Assembly: GCA_002718735.1 (NCBI GenBank)
Contig: PBFR01000020.1
Coordinates: 1-49,914, forward strand
Source of the DNA: Halobacteriovoraceae bacterium
GTDB lineage: Bacteria > Bdellovibrionota > Bacteriovoracia > Bacteriovoracales > Bacteriovoracaceae
DNA: 49,914 nt
Direction: 5' to 3'
Shown here: positions 9,215 through 17,510 of the stretch, in pieces
Position numbering within the stretch: the stretch's first letter is position 1
Layout: every line of letters begins with the position of its first letter
Position numbers and translations under genes: made by a program
Notes under the pieces: generated by a model
Databases searched by the model: none
The model's input: the letters and a program-made list of their open reading frames with translations, nothing else
What the model was told of the DNA's origin: nothing

Positions 9215-9232
9215 ATCCTTCTTAAACCATTG

Positions 9233-9264
9233 AAAGGTCAATAATAGCTCTATTGGCCTTTTTT
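9233..9264 (+). terminator. Rho-independent terminator of folD-gcvT-gcvH
   Basis: A 10-bp stem AAGGTCAATA/TATTGGCCTT (one G-U pair) with a 7-nt loop is followed by a run of Ts, just after the gcvH stop. Confidence 0.75.
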
Positions 9265-9321
9265 CAACAACTTCTAAAGATTTCAAATCCCTAAAATTTT
9301 TTCTTCTTCCAGAAAATTCTC

Positions 9322-9350
9322 TTTACTGTTTTTTCACTAGGGCGCATACT
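9322..9350 (+). promoter_or_regulatory. Candidate sigma-70-type promoter of the 9403 gene
   Basis: TTTACT (9322-9327) and CATACT (9345-9350) are spaced by 17 bp, upstream of the small gene at 9403. A perfect 6-bp inverted repeat CTGTTG-AA-CAACAG (9368-9381) lies shortly after the predicted start of transcription and could be an operator or hairpin. Weak match; prediction only. Confidence 0.3.
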
Positions 9351-9402
9351 CACCCAACTTCAAACCTCTGTTGAACAACAGTTTTCATAAGGGCAAACGT
9401 TA

Positions 9403-9690
9403 ATGGAATCTATTCAGCTTCTAAATACAGCTATCATCAAAAGCAAAGAAAAAAAGATTGATAACAGCTATGAAGAAAGATTAGCAAAAATTAACCAATC
9501 TCCGGCAATTGAAGCTATCAACAAGAGTATCTCAATTCTAGCGGAGTCTCAAAAAATCTCTAGGGACCAAGCTGCACTTCAAGTAATTGAAGCAATCCGT
9601 GAACTCGATTCCATTTGGGCCGATTATGTCACAATGGAAGGTATCGATAGGCTAAAAGCAATGCTTAGGGGCGAGCCACCTCAACACTAA
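9403..9690 (+). CDS. Small helical protein of unknown function
   Basis: This 95-aa soluble protein is not recognised. It is rich in Lys, Glu, Ile and Ala and predicted by eye to be nearly all helix. It has no cysteines, signal peptide or membrane segment. An AAGGG ribosome-binding site precedes the ATG. It stands alone between the gcvH terminator and the convergent TonB-like gene, whose stop is 2 bp away. Its codon use and AT level resemble the neighbours. A function cannot be assigned; a helical adaptor or DNA-associated protein would be a guess. Confidence 0.7.
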   Translation: MESIQLLNTAIIKSKEKKIDNSYEERLAKINQSPAIEAINKSISILAESQKISRDQAALQVIEAIRELDSIWADYVTMEGIDRLKAMLRGEPPQH

Positions 9691-9692
9691 TA

Positions 9693-10586
9693 TTAGTTTG
9701 ATGTAACCGCAAAACCCCATTTGATAGTGGCAACACCATCTTTCAACATATTTTTGGGTGGATTTGGAAAAGGTCCGGCTTCATTAAAACTAGTAATTGC
9801 CACCTCATCAAGCTCCTGCACACCACTTGTAGAGTTAAGCTGAATGTGAACAATTTCACCTTTTGAATTCATCTTAATAACAAGCGATGTTAATAGGTTT
9901 CGTCCACTCGCAATCGTTCTCCCTGATCGATATAGCCTCTCCATTTCTTCCTGAAGTTTCGCCCCCCAAAACTGCTCCAGCTTTTGCCTAATACGGTGAT
10001 AAAAGCCATAGAACTTAAACTCTTGAGTATTAAGTCTGGTGAAATCTCCAAGGGGCACTTCTTCAATAAAATCACTAGATCTCGCTAAACCAGTCTGACT
10101 AACTTTTCCATTCTTAAGGCCTTTTTTTGCCTGGTTAAGCCTTTGATTCGAACGATCCATATTTTTGGGACGCATTATTTTCTTTACTCCAAGATCTGAA
10201 AAACTCACTTTCTTGCTCTTAGGTTGAATTGCCTTTTGACTTGAGAGATTTGCCACCGCATCTCTGCTGCCCTTGCCAGCTGCTTTATGTTGTCCCGTCT
10301 TTCTCGCTTTTGACTCTCGCTCGAAGTTTGTATTTTGTTTTCCCAAAAATTTCGCGTCCTTAGGAGGATTCGCTTTTTTAGAGGCGTCTGTTTGCACCAC
10401 CTGCTTTGATTTTGAGGATTTATTTAAAAGCTTTATGACGAGCTTTTTGGTGTTTTGCTCACTACTTGGCCTGTGCGTGGGCATTTCTAAACTCAAAAAA
10501 AGAAAAGCTAGATGTACAGCTACAGAGACAGCGGAAAAACGCCATAGCCTTGATGTGAATTTTATTGAGTTCGTTGAACCTTCCAT
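9693..10586 (-). CDS. TonB/TolA-like energy-transducer C-terminal domain protein
   Basis: A 297-aa protein with TonB architecture. A short cytoplasmic N-terminus is followed by one membrane anchor (about residues 17-34), then a long basic, Lys/Gln/Ser-rich linker (about 40-190) expected to span the periplasm. The C-terminal globular domain (about 200-297) carries the TonB-like pattern LVIKMNSKGEIVHIQLNSTS...LDEVAITSFNEAGPFPNPP. The linker is Lys-rich instead of Pro-rich, more like TolA/AgmX-type proteins. No ExbB/ExbD genes are nearby. It follows the PBP gene on the same strand. A perfect inverted repeat lies over its ribosome-binding site. It probably links the inner membrane to an outer-membrane or envelope partner; the partner is unknown. 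Confidence 0.8.
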   Translation of the reverse strand: MEGSTNSIKFTSRLWRFSAVSVAVHLAFLFLSLEMPTHRPSSEQNTKKLVIKLLNKSSKSKQVVQTDASKKANPPKDAKFLGKQNTNFERESKARKTGQHKAAGKGSRDAVANLSSQKAIQPKSKKVSFSDLGVKKIMRPKNMDRSNQRLNQAKKGLKNGKVSQTGLARSSDFIEEVPLGDFTRLNTQEFKFYGFYHRIRQKLEQFWGAKLQEEMERLYRSGRTIASGRNLLTSLVIKMNSKGEIVHIQLNSTSGVQELDEVAITSFNEAGPFPNPPKNMLKDGVATIKWGFAVTSN

Positions 10587-10596
10587 AGATTTTTAT

Positions 10597-10626
10597 CCTC
10601 GCTAACTTATCGGACAATTAGCGAGG
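10597..10626 (-). repeat. Perfect inverted repeat overlapping the ribosome-binding site of the TonB-like gene
   Basis: CCTCGCTAA (10597-10605) and TTAGCGAGG (10618-10626) are perfect 9-bp arms around a 12-nt loop. On the minus strand the second arm contains the GCGAGGA that would act as Shine-Dalgarno for the downstream gene. No T-run follows, so it is not a standard terminator. Confidence 0.6.
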
Positions 10627-10643
10627 AATTTTAATGGAAAGAA

Positions 10644-13424
10644 TTACTGTGAAATATAGTACTCTTCATCCTCTAAAAATGAGTCTGAGAAGTCTTCAGA
10701 AGGCTCTTCGAAGGTGTCTTTTGCCGCACCAGGTTCAGTTCCTTCAACAAAAGCTTCCATAAAAGATTTTGTTGAACCTGAGCTTGCCAGTTTTCCAGTC
10801 TCAGGATTTATTGCCACATTTACTATTCCACCTGGTATTGGAAAGTCTGTTTCACCATACTTTTTTATTCCCAATTCCATGTAGTTTTTCCATATAGGCA
10901 GAGCTGACTTAGCACCTGTTTCACCCCAGCCCAAAGTTTGGTTATCATCAAACCCTGTCCACACTCCTGTAACAACTTTTGATGAAAAACCCAAAAACCA
11001 AGCATCCACGTAATTATTTGTAGTACCAGTCTTTCCGCCAATGTATGAACCAATACTTCTTGCACCTCTTCCAGTTCCATTTTCGACAACCCCTTTTAAA
11101 AGGTTTGTCATTAAGTACGCTAGCCTTGGATCATAAACCTGATCCTCATCTAGACTGGCCAAAAATGGATTAATTTTCTCTTCTGGAGTCTGCTCAGAAT
11201 CTAACTCTTTCTCACCAACGGCTTCTTCTCCCGAAATGTCTTCTAAGGAGTCTGGACCTTTTTTTATTTCATCATTTTCGGCAAGCTCCAACTCTGAAGC
11301 TTCTATAACCTCTTTGATCTTGTCTTTCTTTTCAAAGTCAACAAGATCTCCGTATCTGTCTTTAACTGATAGAACGGATTTAATTTTAACTTTTTTCCCG
11401 CCATTTGGAAAAATAGCATATGTCTTAACAAGATCTAGGAGGTTGATGCCAAAAGATCCCAAAGAGACACTTAAATCCTTTGGCAAGTCAGCATCTACCT
11501 TAATCCTCTCAACAAAATTAATAATCTTTGAAACACCTACATCTTGAGTTAAGCGGATAGTGGGGATATTTCGGCTTGTCTCCAAGGCCCTCCTAAAGGA
11601 CATCTCCCCCTTAAACTTGCCGTCATAGTTTCTAGGCTTCCAGCTCAAACTATCATCCACACCGCCCAACGCCTGTGGGGAGTCAAGAAGCATTGAGCTT
11701 GGAGTGAAGCCATTTTCAAGGCCCACAGCATAGAGTAAAGGCTTAAACGCTGAGCCAGGTTGCCTGTTTGACTGTACGGCCCTATTAAATTGGGACTTTG
11801 CAAAGTCACTTCCGCCAACCATTGAGATTATTTCACCAGTGTGTGGGGAAATAGCCAGTAGAGCTCCTTGGGCATCTGGCTCCTGATCAAGTGCCATCAG
11901 GAAAAATTGCTGTTTTTTAAAGGTTTCCAAGGTTTGCTCATCCTTTAATCTCTTCCTAAAGTCGGAGTGAAGATACTTAAATACAGACCTAGGCGCTCCA
12001 AGAACCTTCACATTAACAACATCGCCTTTTTTAAGTATTGTTTCAGGCCTAGTGACATAGGACCAATAGTGTCTCTCCTCTGTGATATTTCTTTCATGGG
12101 CCCAGCGAAAATGTTCATAAGGAATCATCCCCTTTACACCGGCCAAACTAACATAGATCATTCTTTGGCTATCACTTACTCTAGTGACCATGGCGTTGTA
12201 GTTTTTGCCAACTTCCACTAACTTTAGAAACTCATCATTTGGATTAATTCCAATTTCCAAATAGTTCTTCCACTTGCCCTTTGATTGGGCAAACTCTTCT
12301 TTTTCATAGATGAGAGCATTTTCAATCTCTCCTTCTTGATACTCATATTCAGGCTGAGTCGTTCCATCCGCTTTAAAAGTGAAATGATATGACGACTCTT
12401 CATAAATTTCTTTCCGCTGTTTTATCAGATTTTCTTTGACCTGGTCTTCATCCTCCCATGTTTCGATGGGTCCTTTAAATCCCTGTCTTTTGTCTATTGC
12501 CTTGACACCCTCAAGTACTTCATCTTCGGCTTTTTTTTGAAGTGACCAGTCAAGTGTTGTCGTGACCTCATAGCCTCCAGTTAAGAACTCTTCTTCGCCA
12601 TACTCCTCTAGCAGTCTTTGTCTTATCCAATCAGTAAAGTAGCCTGCCTTCATAAGGTTTGGCTCTCTGGACTTCATTCGGATATCTTCAGCAAGAGCAC
12701 TTTCATACTCTTCTTTAGAAATTTTGCCTGTATCAAACATTCTTTTTAGAACGTACTTTTGCCTTGTTTTTGCGTATTGAGGGTTTACGTAAGGACTATA
12801 CCTGCCAGGAGCGACAAGAAGGCCAGCAATAAGAGCAGATTCTGCAATGGTGGCCTCAGTAAGCTCTTTATCGAAGTATCCTTTGAAGGCTGCTTTCACT
12901 CCATAATAGCCCCCACCCAAATAGACTTGATTCAGATATAGGAACAAGATCTCTTCTTTAGTGAATTTGTCCTCAATCTTTTTAGCCAAGAGAAGGTCTT
13001 TAATTTTTCTAGTGTATGTCCTCTCGCTTGATAGCAATAACGATTTTGCAACCTGCTGAGTGATGGTTGAGGCTCCTTGAACAATTCTGCCGGCCTTGAT
13101 GTTTTTCACCATTGCTCTAGCGATTCCAATGTAGTCCACGCCTGAGTGGTTATAAAAGTTGTCATCCTCCGCAGCTAAAAATGCGTTTACGATCCTCTTT
13201 GGAAACTCTTCAAAGCGTGCGATCTCCCTTCTTTCTTTTGCAAGTTCCAATAAAAGCTCCCCATCTTTTGAATATATTCTAGAAGGGATTGGTGGATTGT
13301 AATCTGCAAGAGTATTAATCTGTGGCAAATCGAAAGATATTGAAACAATTAGCCCAAGAACAAAGAGTCCACCTAAAAAACCAAGTGAGGCTAGGGCCAA
13401 CAAAAATTTTATGAAAGGTCTCAA
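10644..13424 (-). CDS. mrcA: Class A penicillin-binding protein (PBP1a-like transglycosylase/transpeptidase)
   Basis: A bifunctional inner-membrane enzyme that polymerises and cross-links peptidoglycan. The 926-aa protein has an N-terminal membrane anchor (about 7-30) and a GT51 glycosyltransferase domain with catalytic E86 in AAEDDNFYNHSG and the QGASTITQQVAKSL block. A PBP1a-type OB-like insert follows at about 390-480. The transpeptidase domain has SxxK at S558-AFK (RQPGSAFKPLLYAVG), then SRN (SRNIPTIRL), and KTG near 798 (GGKTGTTNNYVDAWF). An acidic insert of about 60 residues (roughly 690-750) and a Glu/Asp-rich tail are unusual additions. The ordering and OB insert favour PBP1a over PBP1b. 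All catalytic residues are intact. Confidence 0.95.
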   Translation of the reverse strand: MRPFIKFLLALASLGFLGGLFVLGLIVSISFDLPQINTLADYNPPIPSRIYSKDGELLLELAKERREIARFEEFPKRIVNAFLAAEDDNFYNHSGVDYIGIARAMVKNIKAGRIVQGASTITQQVAKSLLLSSERTYTRKIKDLLLAKKIEDKFTKEEILFLYLNQVYLGGGYYGVKAAFKGYFDKELTEATIAESALIAGLLVAPGRYSPYVNPQYAKTRQKYVLKRMFDTGKISKEEYESALAEDIRMKSREPNLMKAGYFTDWIRQRLLEEYGEEEFLTGGYEVTTTLDWSLQKKAEDEVLEGVKAIDKRQGFKGPIETWEDEDQVKENLIKQRKEIYEESSYHFTFKADGTTQPEYEYQEGEIENALIYEKEEFAQSKGKWKNYLEIGINPNDEFLKLVEVGKNYNAMVTRVSDSQRMIYVSLAGVKGMIPYEHFRWAHERNITEERHYWSYVTRPETILKKGDVVNVKVLGAPRSVFKYLHSDFRKRLKDEQTLETFKKQQFFLMALDQEPDAQGALLAISPHTGEIISMVGGSDFAKSQFNRAVQSNRQPGSAFKPLLYAVGLENGFTPSSMLLDSPQALGGVDDSLSWKPRNYDGKFKGEMSFRRALETSRNIPTIRLTQDVGVSKIINFVERIKVDADLPKDLSVSLGSFGINLLDLVKTYAIFPNGGKKVKIKSVLSVKDRYGDLVDFEKKDKIKEVIEASELELAENDEIKKGPDSLEDISGEEAVGEKELDSEQTPEEKINPFLASLDEDQVYDPRLAYLMTNLLKGVVENGTGRGARSIGSYIGGKTGTTNNYVDAWFLGFSSKVVTGVWTGFDDNQTLGWGETGAKSALPIWKNYMELGIKKYGETDFPIPGGIVNVAINPETGKLASSGSTKSFMEAFVEGTEPGAAKDTFEEPSEDFSDSFLEDEEYYISQ

Positions 13425-13476
13425 AACAAATCCTTTTTATTAAGAGTATAAAGCAAATTAATTTCAAATACAGGCT

Positions 13477-14394
13477 CTAATTATTGCCTGCTTCTAAGCT
13501 AACGGTCTCAAATACCATTTTTGCAAAAGCTTCGTTTGGAGTCTTCACCAGATTTAGATAGTCAGAGATATTCTCCAGAGCATCCATATAGTCCGACGAT
13601 TTTAAATTGGCGGAAAATGTGTCTTCATGAGTCGAGCTTTTAATACGAGAAAACACTCCAAACAGAAATCCATCTGGTCGCTTAAAAGAGATCTTTTCTG
13701 GCAGAAGACTAATCCTATATATGTGGTCGGCACCATAGCTTGCCAACTTTTTGGAGTAATCATATCGATTAAAAGTCATAAGACTGCTCTTATTTGATAG
13801 ATTTACCGCCTTTGAAATTGCATCACTAATCTTCTCACTTAAGTCGAGTCTTATCTCTCCACTTTTAATGTGCGGAATTATTAGAACTTTTTGCAACTGA
13901 TTTAATTTGAGTTCCTTAAACTCTTTCTCTGTAAAGCTGTTTAGGATATTTCTCCATTCATTACTAAACGGTTTTTTATCGCCTAGTTTTTGAAAAAGCT
14001 CAAACATCTTCCATTCAACCATATTGGCCGTGCCATATTTTGCATAAAGTGCGGCAACTACAGAGCTGAAACCAAAAGAGCTGACAATGTCGACTCGAAT
14101 GTTTTTCTTTTCTAATTCCTTGATTGTGGATACGTATCCGATAGAGAAGTATAGGCTAGGAAGTAGATCTAGAGCTAGAACTGGACGGTTGTTTGAGTCC
14201 TCCCCTTCAAGGCCCTCGTCGCCTTCCAGTGGTGGGCCATAATCTATACTTTTTTTATTCTCAATTTGGACTACTTTTCTTGGGCCCATATCTTCAAAAT
14301 CGACAACACTAAGTGAGTTTTTCTCAGGTTCGCCAATATGAGAACATCCCCATAGTAAAAGTATGGCTGCTAATAATGAAACGGACACATTCAT
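13477..14394 (-). CDS. Patatin-like lipoprotein with a lost catalytic serine
   Basis: A 305-aa lipoprotein: signal peptide with lipobox ending LLLWGC, C17 being the lipidated residue, then an acidic linker to about residue 70. Residues 71-118 align without gaps around the nucleophile elbow with RssA-type patatin phospholipases. The local pattern VDIVSSFGFSSVVAALYA corresponds to IDIV-A-G-x-S-x-G-S-L-V-G-A-x-YA, but the nucleophile serine position is G108 and the second elbow glycine is S110. The glycine-rich oxyanion-hole loop is replaced by DLLPSLYFS. A distal ASYGADHIYRISLLP segment resembles the end of the patatin fold, without an obvious Asp-Gly motif. Fold is inferred; enzymatic activity is unlikely. 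Its ATG overlaps the xseB stop by 1 nt. Confidence 0.7.
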   Translation of the reverse strand: MNVSVSLLAAILLLWGCSHIGEPEKNSLSVVDFEDMGPRKVVQIENKKSIDYGPPLEGDEGLEGEDSNNRPVLALDLLPSLYFSIGYVSTIKELEKKNIRVDIVSSFGFSSVVAALYAKYGTANMVEWKMFELFQKLGDKKPFSNEWRNILNSFTEKEFKELKLNQLQKVLIIPHIKSGEIRLDLSEKISDAISKAVNLSNKSSLMTFNRYDYSKKLASYGADHIYRISLLPEKISFKRPDGFLFGVFSRIKSSTHEDTFSANLKSSDYMDALENISDYLNLVKTPNEAFAKMVFETVSLEAGNN

Positions 14395-14612
14395 TAATTT
14401 TCTTCTTCGTACTGCTCTTCTTTTAGTGTATCAGTCAAAATAGAAATTTTCTTCTCTGCATCTTTAAGGAGTCCACGGCAATCTTGGTAGAGCTTTATAC
14501 CATTCTCGAACTTCTTAATACTGTCATCAAGTCCAAGCTCTCCCCCCTCAAGTTCCTCAACAATTGATTCAAGTTTTTCAAGGGCAGTTTCAAATTTTTT
14601 TTGTTTACTCAT
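14394..14612 (-). CDS. xseB: Exodeoxyribonuclease VII small subunit
   Basis: XseB is the small helical subunit of exonuclease VII, which degrades single-stranded DNA with XseA. The conserved core FETALEKLESIVEELEGGEL with LDDSIKKFENGIKLYQDCR is clear, and the size is usual. I chose the ATG at 14612 (MSKQKKFE) because GGGAG lies about 7 nt before it. A longer frame opens at 14663 but adds 17 non-conserved residues without a ribosome-binding site. XseA is not in the window. The gene precedes the patatin-like lipoprotein, sharing one base between stop and start. Confidence 0.9.
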   Translation of the reverse strand: MSKQKKFETALEKLESIVEELEGGELGLDDSIKKFENGIKLYQDCRGLLKDAEKKISILTDTLKEEQYEEEN

Positions 14613-14941
14613 ATATCTCTCCCACAGGTCAAAAAAATGACACAGGAATTTTTTTTCTGTCACTTAGATCATTTTCTAAGATTTAACATATATATTCCCA
14701 GTATAAAAGCTAAGAGACTGAAAAGACGAACCTTTTCCATGTTTTTAAGTACTTTCCAGGTCATTTTTGCACCTGTCATACGCGTCAAAATATCACCACT
14801 CGAAACACTCCACCATACAATTTCAAACACTTAGCCTCTGTGGACATTTTTTCCGATAGCTGATTTTTTGGCATAGGGATTGCTAAAATCTTGGGGAGGT
14901 TAGATTTAGGATGAATCTGGCCAAAATGTCAGGAGGACAAT
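14613..14941. other. Divergent intergenic region between xseB and flgF
   Basis: About 330 bp without a gene. The right part holds the sigma-54 promoter of the flagellar block (14869-14884). The left part should contain the minus-strand promoter of xseB, which I could not place with confidence. No stable small ORF or repeat was seen. Confidence 0.5.
14869..14884 (+). promoter_or_regulatory. Sigma-54 (RpoN) promoter of the flagellar flgF block
   Basis: TGGCATAGGGATTGCT matches the -24/-12 consensus TGGCAC-N5-TTGCW, with GG (14870-14871) and GC (14882-14883) separated by exactly 10 nt as required. Transcription would start near 14895, giving a leader of about 45 nt to the flgF start at 14942. 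RpoN control of rod, hook and ring genes is known in many flagellated proteobacteria. The site itself is a prediction. Confidence 0.72.
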
Positions 14942-15787
14942 TTGAAAAATATTTGGGTGCCGCTATCTGGTCAGATTGCTCAGCAGAGGAAGGTTGAGAC
15001 TATTGCCAATAACATAGCGAACGCAAATACGGCAGGCTTTAAAAAAGACAGGCTCGTGTTTAAAGAACATCTCACTGCTCTTACCAAGGGAAGTGATGAC
15101 ATCGATCTTCCCAATAAGGAGTGGAGTCCCGATGACTTTTATCGAAGCCAAGGAGCAGAAAACGCCTACGTTAAAGTTGATGGAAGTTACACAAACTTTG
15201 AGCAGGGAGATTTAAAGCCAACAAACAATCCACTTGATATGGCCTTATTTGGAAAAGGCTTTTTTGAAGTTTTGACACCCACCGGCATCAGATTTACAAG
15301 AAAAGGAAACTTTGCAGTATCCAAGGATGGAGAACTTGTGACGGATAGAGGCTACAAGCTTTTATCCCCACCTAAGGCAGATGGATCTCAAGGAGGAGAT
15401 CAACCTGCCCAAATTTCCGATATTGGCGATATTTCCAAAAGAATCATTAAGGTCCCACCTAAAACACGAATCTCTGTATCCAAAGAAGGAGAGATTTTTT
15501 CAAATCAGGGAGTACTCGGAAAGATTTCAGTTGTTGAATTCAAAGACATTCATGCCTTAAAAAAACAGGGCAACGCTTTGTTCATTAATAACGACTCCAA
15601 GAATGTTAAGCGTGAAAGTATTTCTACTACCGTAAATCAGGGATTTATGGAGGGCTCAAACGTAAACGCTATTCAAGAAATGTCAGAATTAATCAAGGCA
15701 CATCGACATTTTGAAAATATCCAGAAGGCCATAAACACTTATGACAGTATTTCTGGCAAAGCCGCAAACGATATAGCAAGGTTTTAG
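14942..15787 (+). CDS. flgF: Flagellar proximal-rod protein FlgF
   Basis: A rod protein exported by the flagellar type III system. The 281 aa carry the N-terminal rod-family signature (ANNIANANTAGFKKDRLVF, about 24-42), a central FGKGFFEV segment typical of FlgF/FlgG, and the C-terminal helix MSELIKAHRHFENIQKAI that forms the coiled coil. FlgF is favoured over FlgG because the next gene is the better FlgG. The start is TTG, with AGGAGG 5 nt before it. First gene of the block. Confidence 0.87.
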   Translation: MKNIWVPLSGQIAQQRKVETIANNIANANTAGFKKDRLVFKEHLTALTKGSDDIDLPNKEWSPDDFYRSQGAENAYVKVDGSYTNFEQGDLKPTNNPLDMALFGKGFFEVLTPTGIRFTRKGNFAVSKDGELVTDRGYKLLSPPKADGSQGGDQPAQISDIGDISKRIIKVPPKTRISVSKEGEIFSNQGVLGKISVVEFKDIHALKKQGNALFINNDSKNVKRESISTTVNQGFMEGSNVNAIQEMSELIKAHRHFENIQKAINTYDSISGKAANDIARF

Positions 15788-15796
15788 GAGTTTACT

Positions 15797-16645
15797 ATGA
15801 ACATGTTCGCTAAGATTTTTACAATTTTTATCAGTGCTAGTTTTTCAACGAACTCAATCGCCATGCTTAGAGCTCTAAATACCGCAGCGACAGGAATGGC
15901 CGCCCAAGAGTCTCAAGTGAACACGATTTCAAACAACATAGCCAACGTTAACACCACCGGATACAAAGCTCAAAGAACTGAATTTGAAGACCTTCTCTAC
16001 GAAACAGTTGAAGAGGCCGGTGGTCGATCAAGCAATAATACAGAGTACACTGTAGGCCATCAGGTTGGCTCTGGAGCGAAAGTTTCGGCAACAAGGCGCC
16101 AGCACACAATGGGCAGCCCACAAATCACTAACAGGCCATATGACTTAATGATTATGGGCGATGGGTTCTTCGGTGTTCAGGTTGGAGATCAAATAATGTA
16201 CACTAGAGACGGCTCTTTCACCGTTGATGCTCAAGGAGTACTCAAAACGAGAAATGGTTACCCTCTCCTTCCCGGCATTACAATTCCACCAAACACCAAA
16301 AGCTTAAATGTTTCGGAAGGCGGGCAAGTTCAAGCTTACCTCACAAATCAAACAGCACCAGTAGAGCTTGGTGTCATACCAGTGTTCACTTTCGTCAACC
16401 CAGCTGGACTCTCTGACAAAGGTGGCAATCTGGCGGTTGTGACTACTGCTAGTGGCGAAGCAATTCAAAACATCGCGGGAACAGAGAACTCTGGGGCGAT
16501 TCAACAAGGAAGCCTTGAGTCCTCCAATGTCAGCATCATGAATGAAATGACAAATATGATTAAGGCCCAAAGGGCGTATGAGATGAACTCCAAAGTTATG
16601 GGTGTAGCTGATCAAATGCTCCAAACCGTAAATAATATTAGGTAA
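15797..16645 (+). CDS. flgG: Flagellar distal-rod protein FlgG (possible N-terminal extension)
   Basis: FlgG forms the distal rod of the flagellar driveshaft. The core from residue 23 (MLRALNTAATGMAAQESQV) is canonical: NTISNNIANVNTTGYKAQR, GDGFFGVQ, and the C-terminal NEMTNMIKAQRAYEMNSKV. The reading frame begins 22 codons earlier with a hydrophobic stretch resembling a signal peptide. TAGGAG lies before the upstream ATG (15797), whereas the ATG at 15863 has no Shine-Dalgarno. I give the upstream start on that basis, but 15863 gives the standard length of 260 aa. The gap to flgF is 9 bp. Confidence 0.92.
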   Translation: MNMFAKIFTIFISASFSTNSIAMLRALNTAATGMAAQESQVNTISNNIANVNTTGYKAQRTEFEDLLYETVEEAGGRSSNNTEYTVGHQVGSGAKVSATRRQHTMGSPQITNRPYDLMIMGDGFFGVQVGDQIMYTRDGSFTVDAQGVLKTRNGYPLLPGITIPPNTKSLNVSEGGQVQAYLTNQTAPVELGVIPVFTFVNPAGLSDKGGNLAVVTTASGEAIQNIAGTENSGAIQQGSLESSNVSIMNEMTNMIKAQRAYEMNSKVMGVADQMLQTVNNIR

Positions 16646-16646
16646 T

Positions 16647-17510
16647 ATGTTAAAAACACTTTTTCTAAATCTTTTTCTAATTACCAGCACGGCGCTTTCC
16701 AAAGAGTGCCTTATGCAGACTAGTGAGCGAGTTTTTAAAATCAATAAGATTTTGGACTCATCATTTATAAAGAGCACCAACTGTCCAGACAACGCGAAAA
16801 ATCGTTTTATTAAGTTTATTTCAAGTGCTTCAGGAAGACTAAACCCAAGGCACCTCTCTCAGCTATTTGAATCAGAGTATGGCCTTTCAATGAAATTCTC
16901 CAATCAAATAGAGGTTGTAGATGCAAAAGATTTTATTGCTGAAAGTCTTAACAATAAGGACCTCGTAATTGATTCATTATCAAGTTTATATGGCAATGCC
17001 AGCATTAATCTTGAAAATAACGATACTTTATCTGTTGAGTGTGGCAACTGTGACCGCCCAGGGGACAAGAATATAAAGCTTCTCATCAACGGAAAAACAG
17101 TTTGGTTAAGTGGTAAGATAAAAATTAAAAGAAAAGGCTTTATGGTTAAAACTGATATTGCAGCATTCTCAGAAAACCTAGATGACTCAATATTGGAACA
17201 AACTTATGGAGTCGACAGTGGCAAAGTTGCTCTCTTTAGCGATGTCAGTAATCTCAAATTTTATAAGTCGCGCCGGCCAATTCGAAAAGGAAGCCTCCTT
17301 AAACAAAACGATTTAGTTTTGAAAAACCTTATTAAATACAACAACAAGGTGGATGTACTAATAAAATCAGATGGCCTTTCACTCAAAACTAAAGCTATAG
17401 CAAGAGAAAATGGAAAGCTTGGCGATCTAATAAGGTTATTTAACTCTAAAACGAAAAAAGTCCTTACCGGGAAGGTAATTGATCAAAATAAGGTATTAGT
17501 TGAACTATGA
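16647..17510 (+). CDS. flgA: Flagellar P-ring assembly chaperone FlgA
   Basis: FlgA is the periplasmic chaperone for P-ring (FlgI) assembly. The 287-aa protein has a Sec signal peptide (about 1-18). The C-terminal half carries an SAF-type domain (about 205-287) with the RRPIRKGSLLKQNDLV segment and a final RLFNSKTKKVLTGKVIDQNK matching the FlgA C-terminal pattern. The N-terminal half is divergent. Its place between flgG and flgH supports the call. The start lies 1 bp after the flgG stop. Confidence 0.88.
   Translation: MLKTLFLNLFLITSTALSKECLMQTSERVFKINKILDSSFIKSTNCPDNAKNRFIKFISSASGRLNPRHLSQLFESEYGLSMKFSNQIEVVDAKDFIAESLNNKDLVIDSLSSLYGNASINLENNDTLSVECGNCDRPGDKNIKLLINGKTVWLSGKIKIKRKGFMVKTDIAAFSENLDDSILEQTYGVDSGKVALFSDVSNLKFYKSRRPIRKGSLLKQNDLVLKNLIKYNNKVDVLIKSDGLSLKTKAIARENGKLGDLIRLFNSKTKKVLTGKVIDQNKVLVEL

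Noticed and set aside
10597..10626. Terminator between PBP1a and the TonB-like gene
   Set aside because: The hairpin is not followed by a T-run on either strand.
16304..16792. Minus-strand 162-aa open frame over flgG/flgA
   Set aside because: Antisense to conserved flagellar genes, with composition unlike a real protein.
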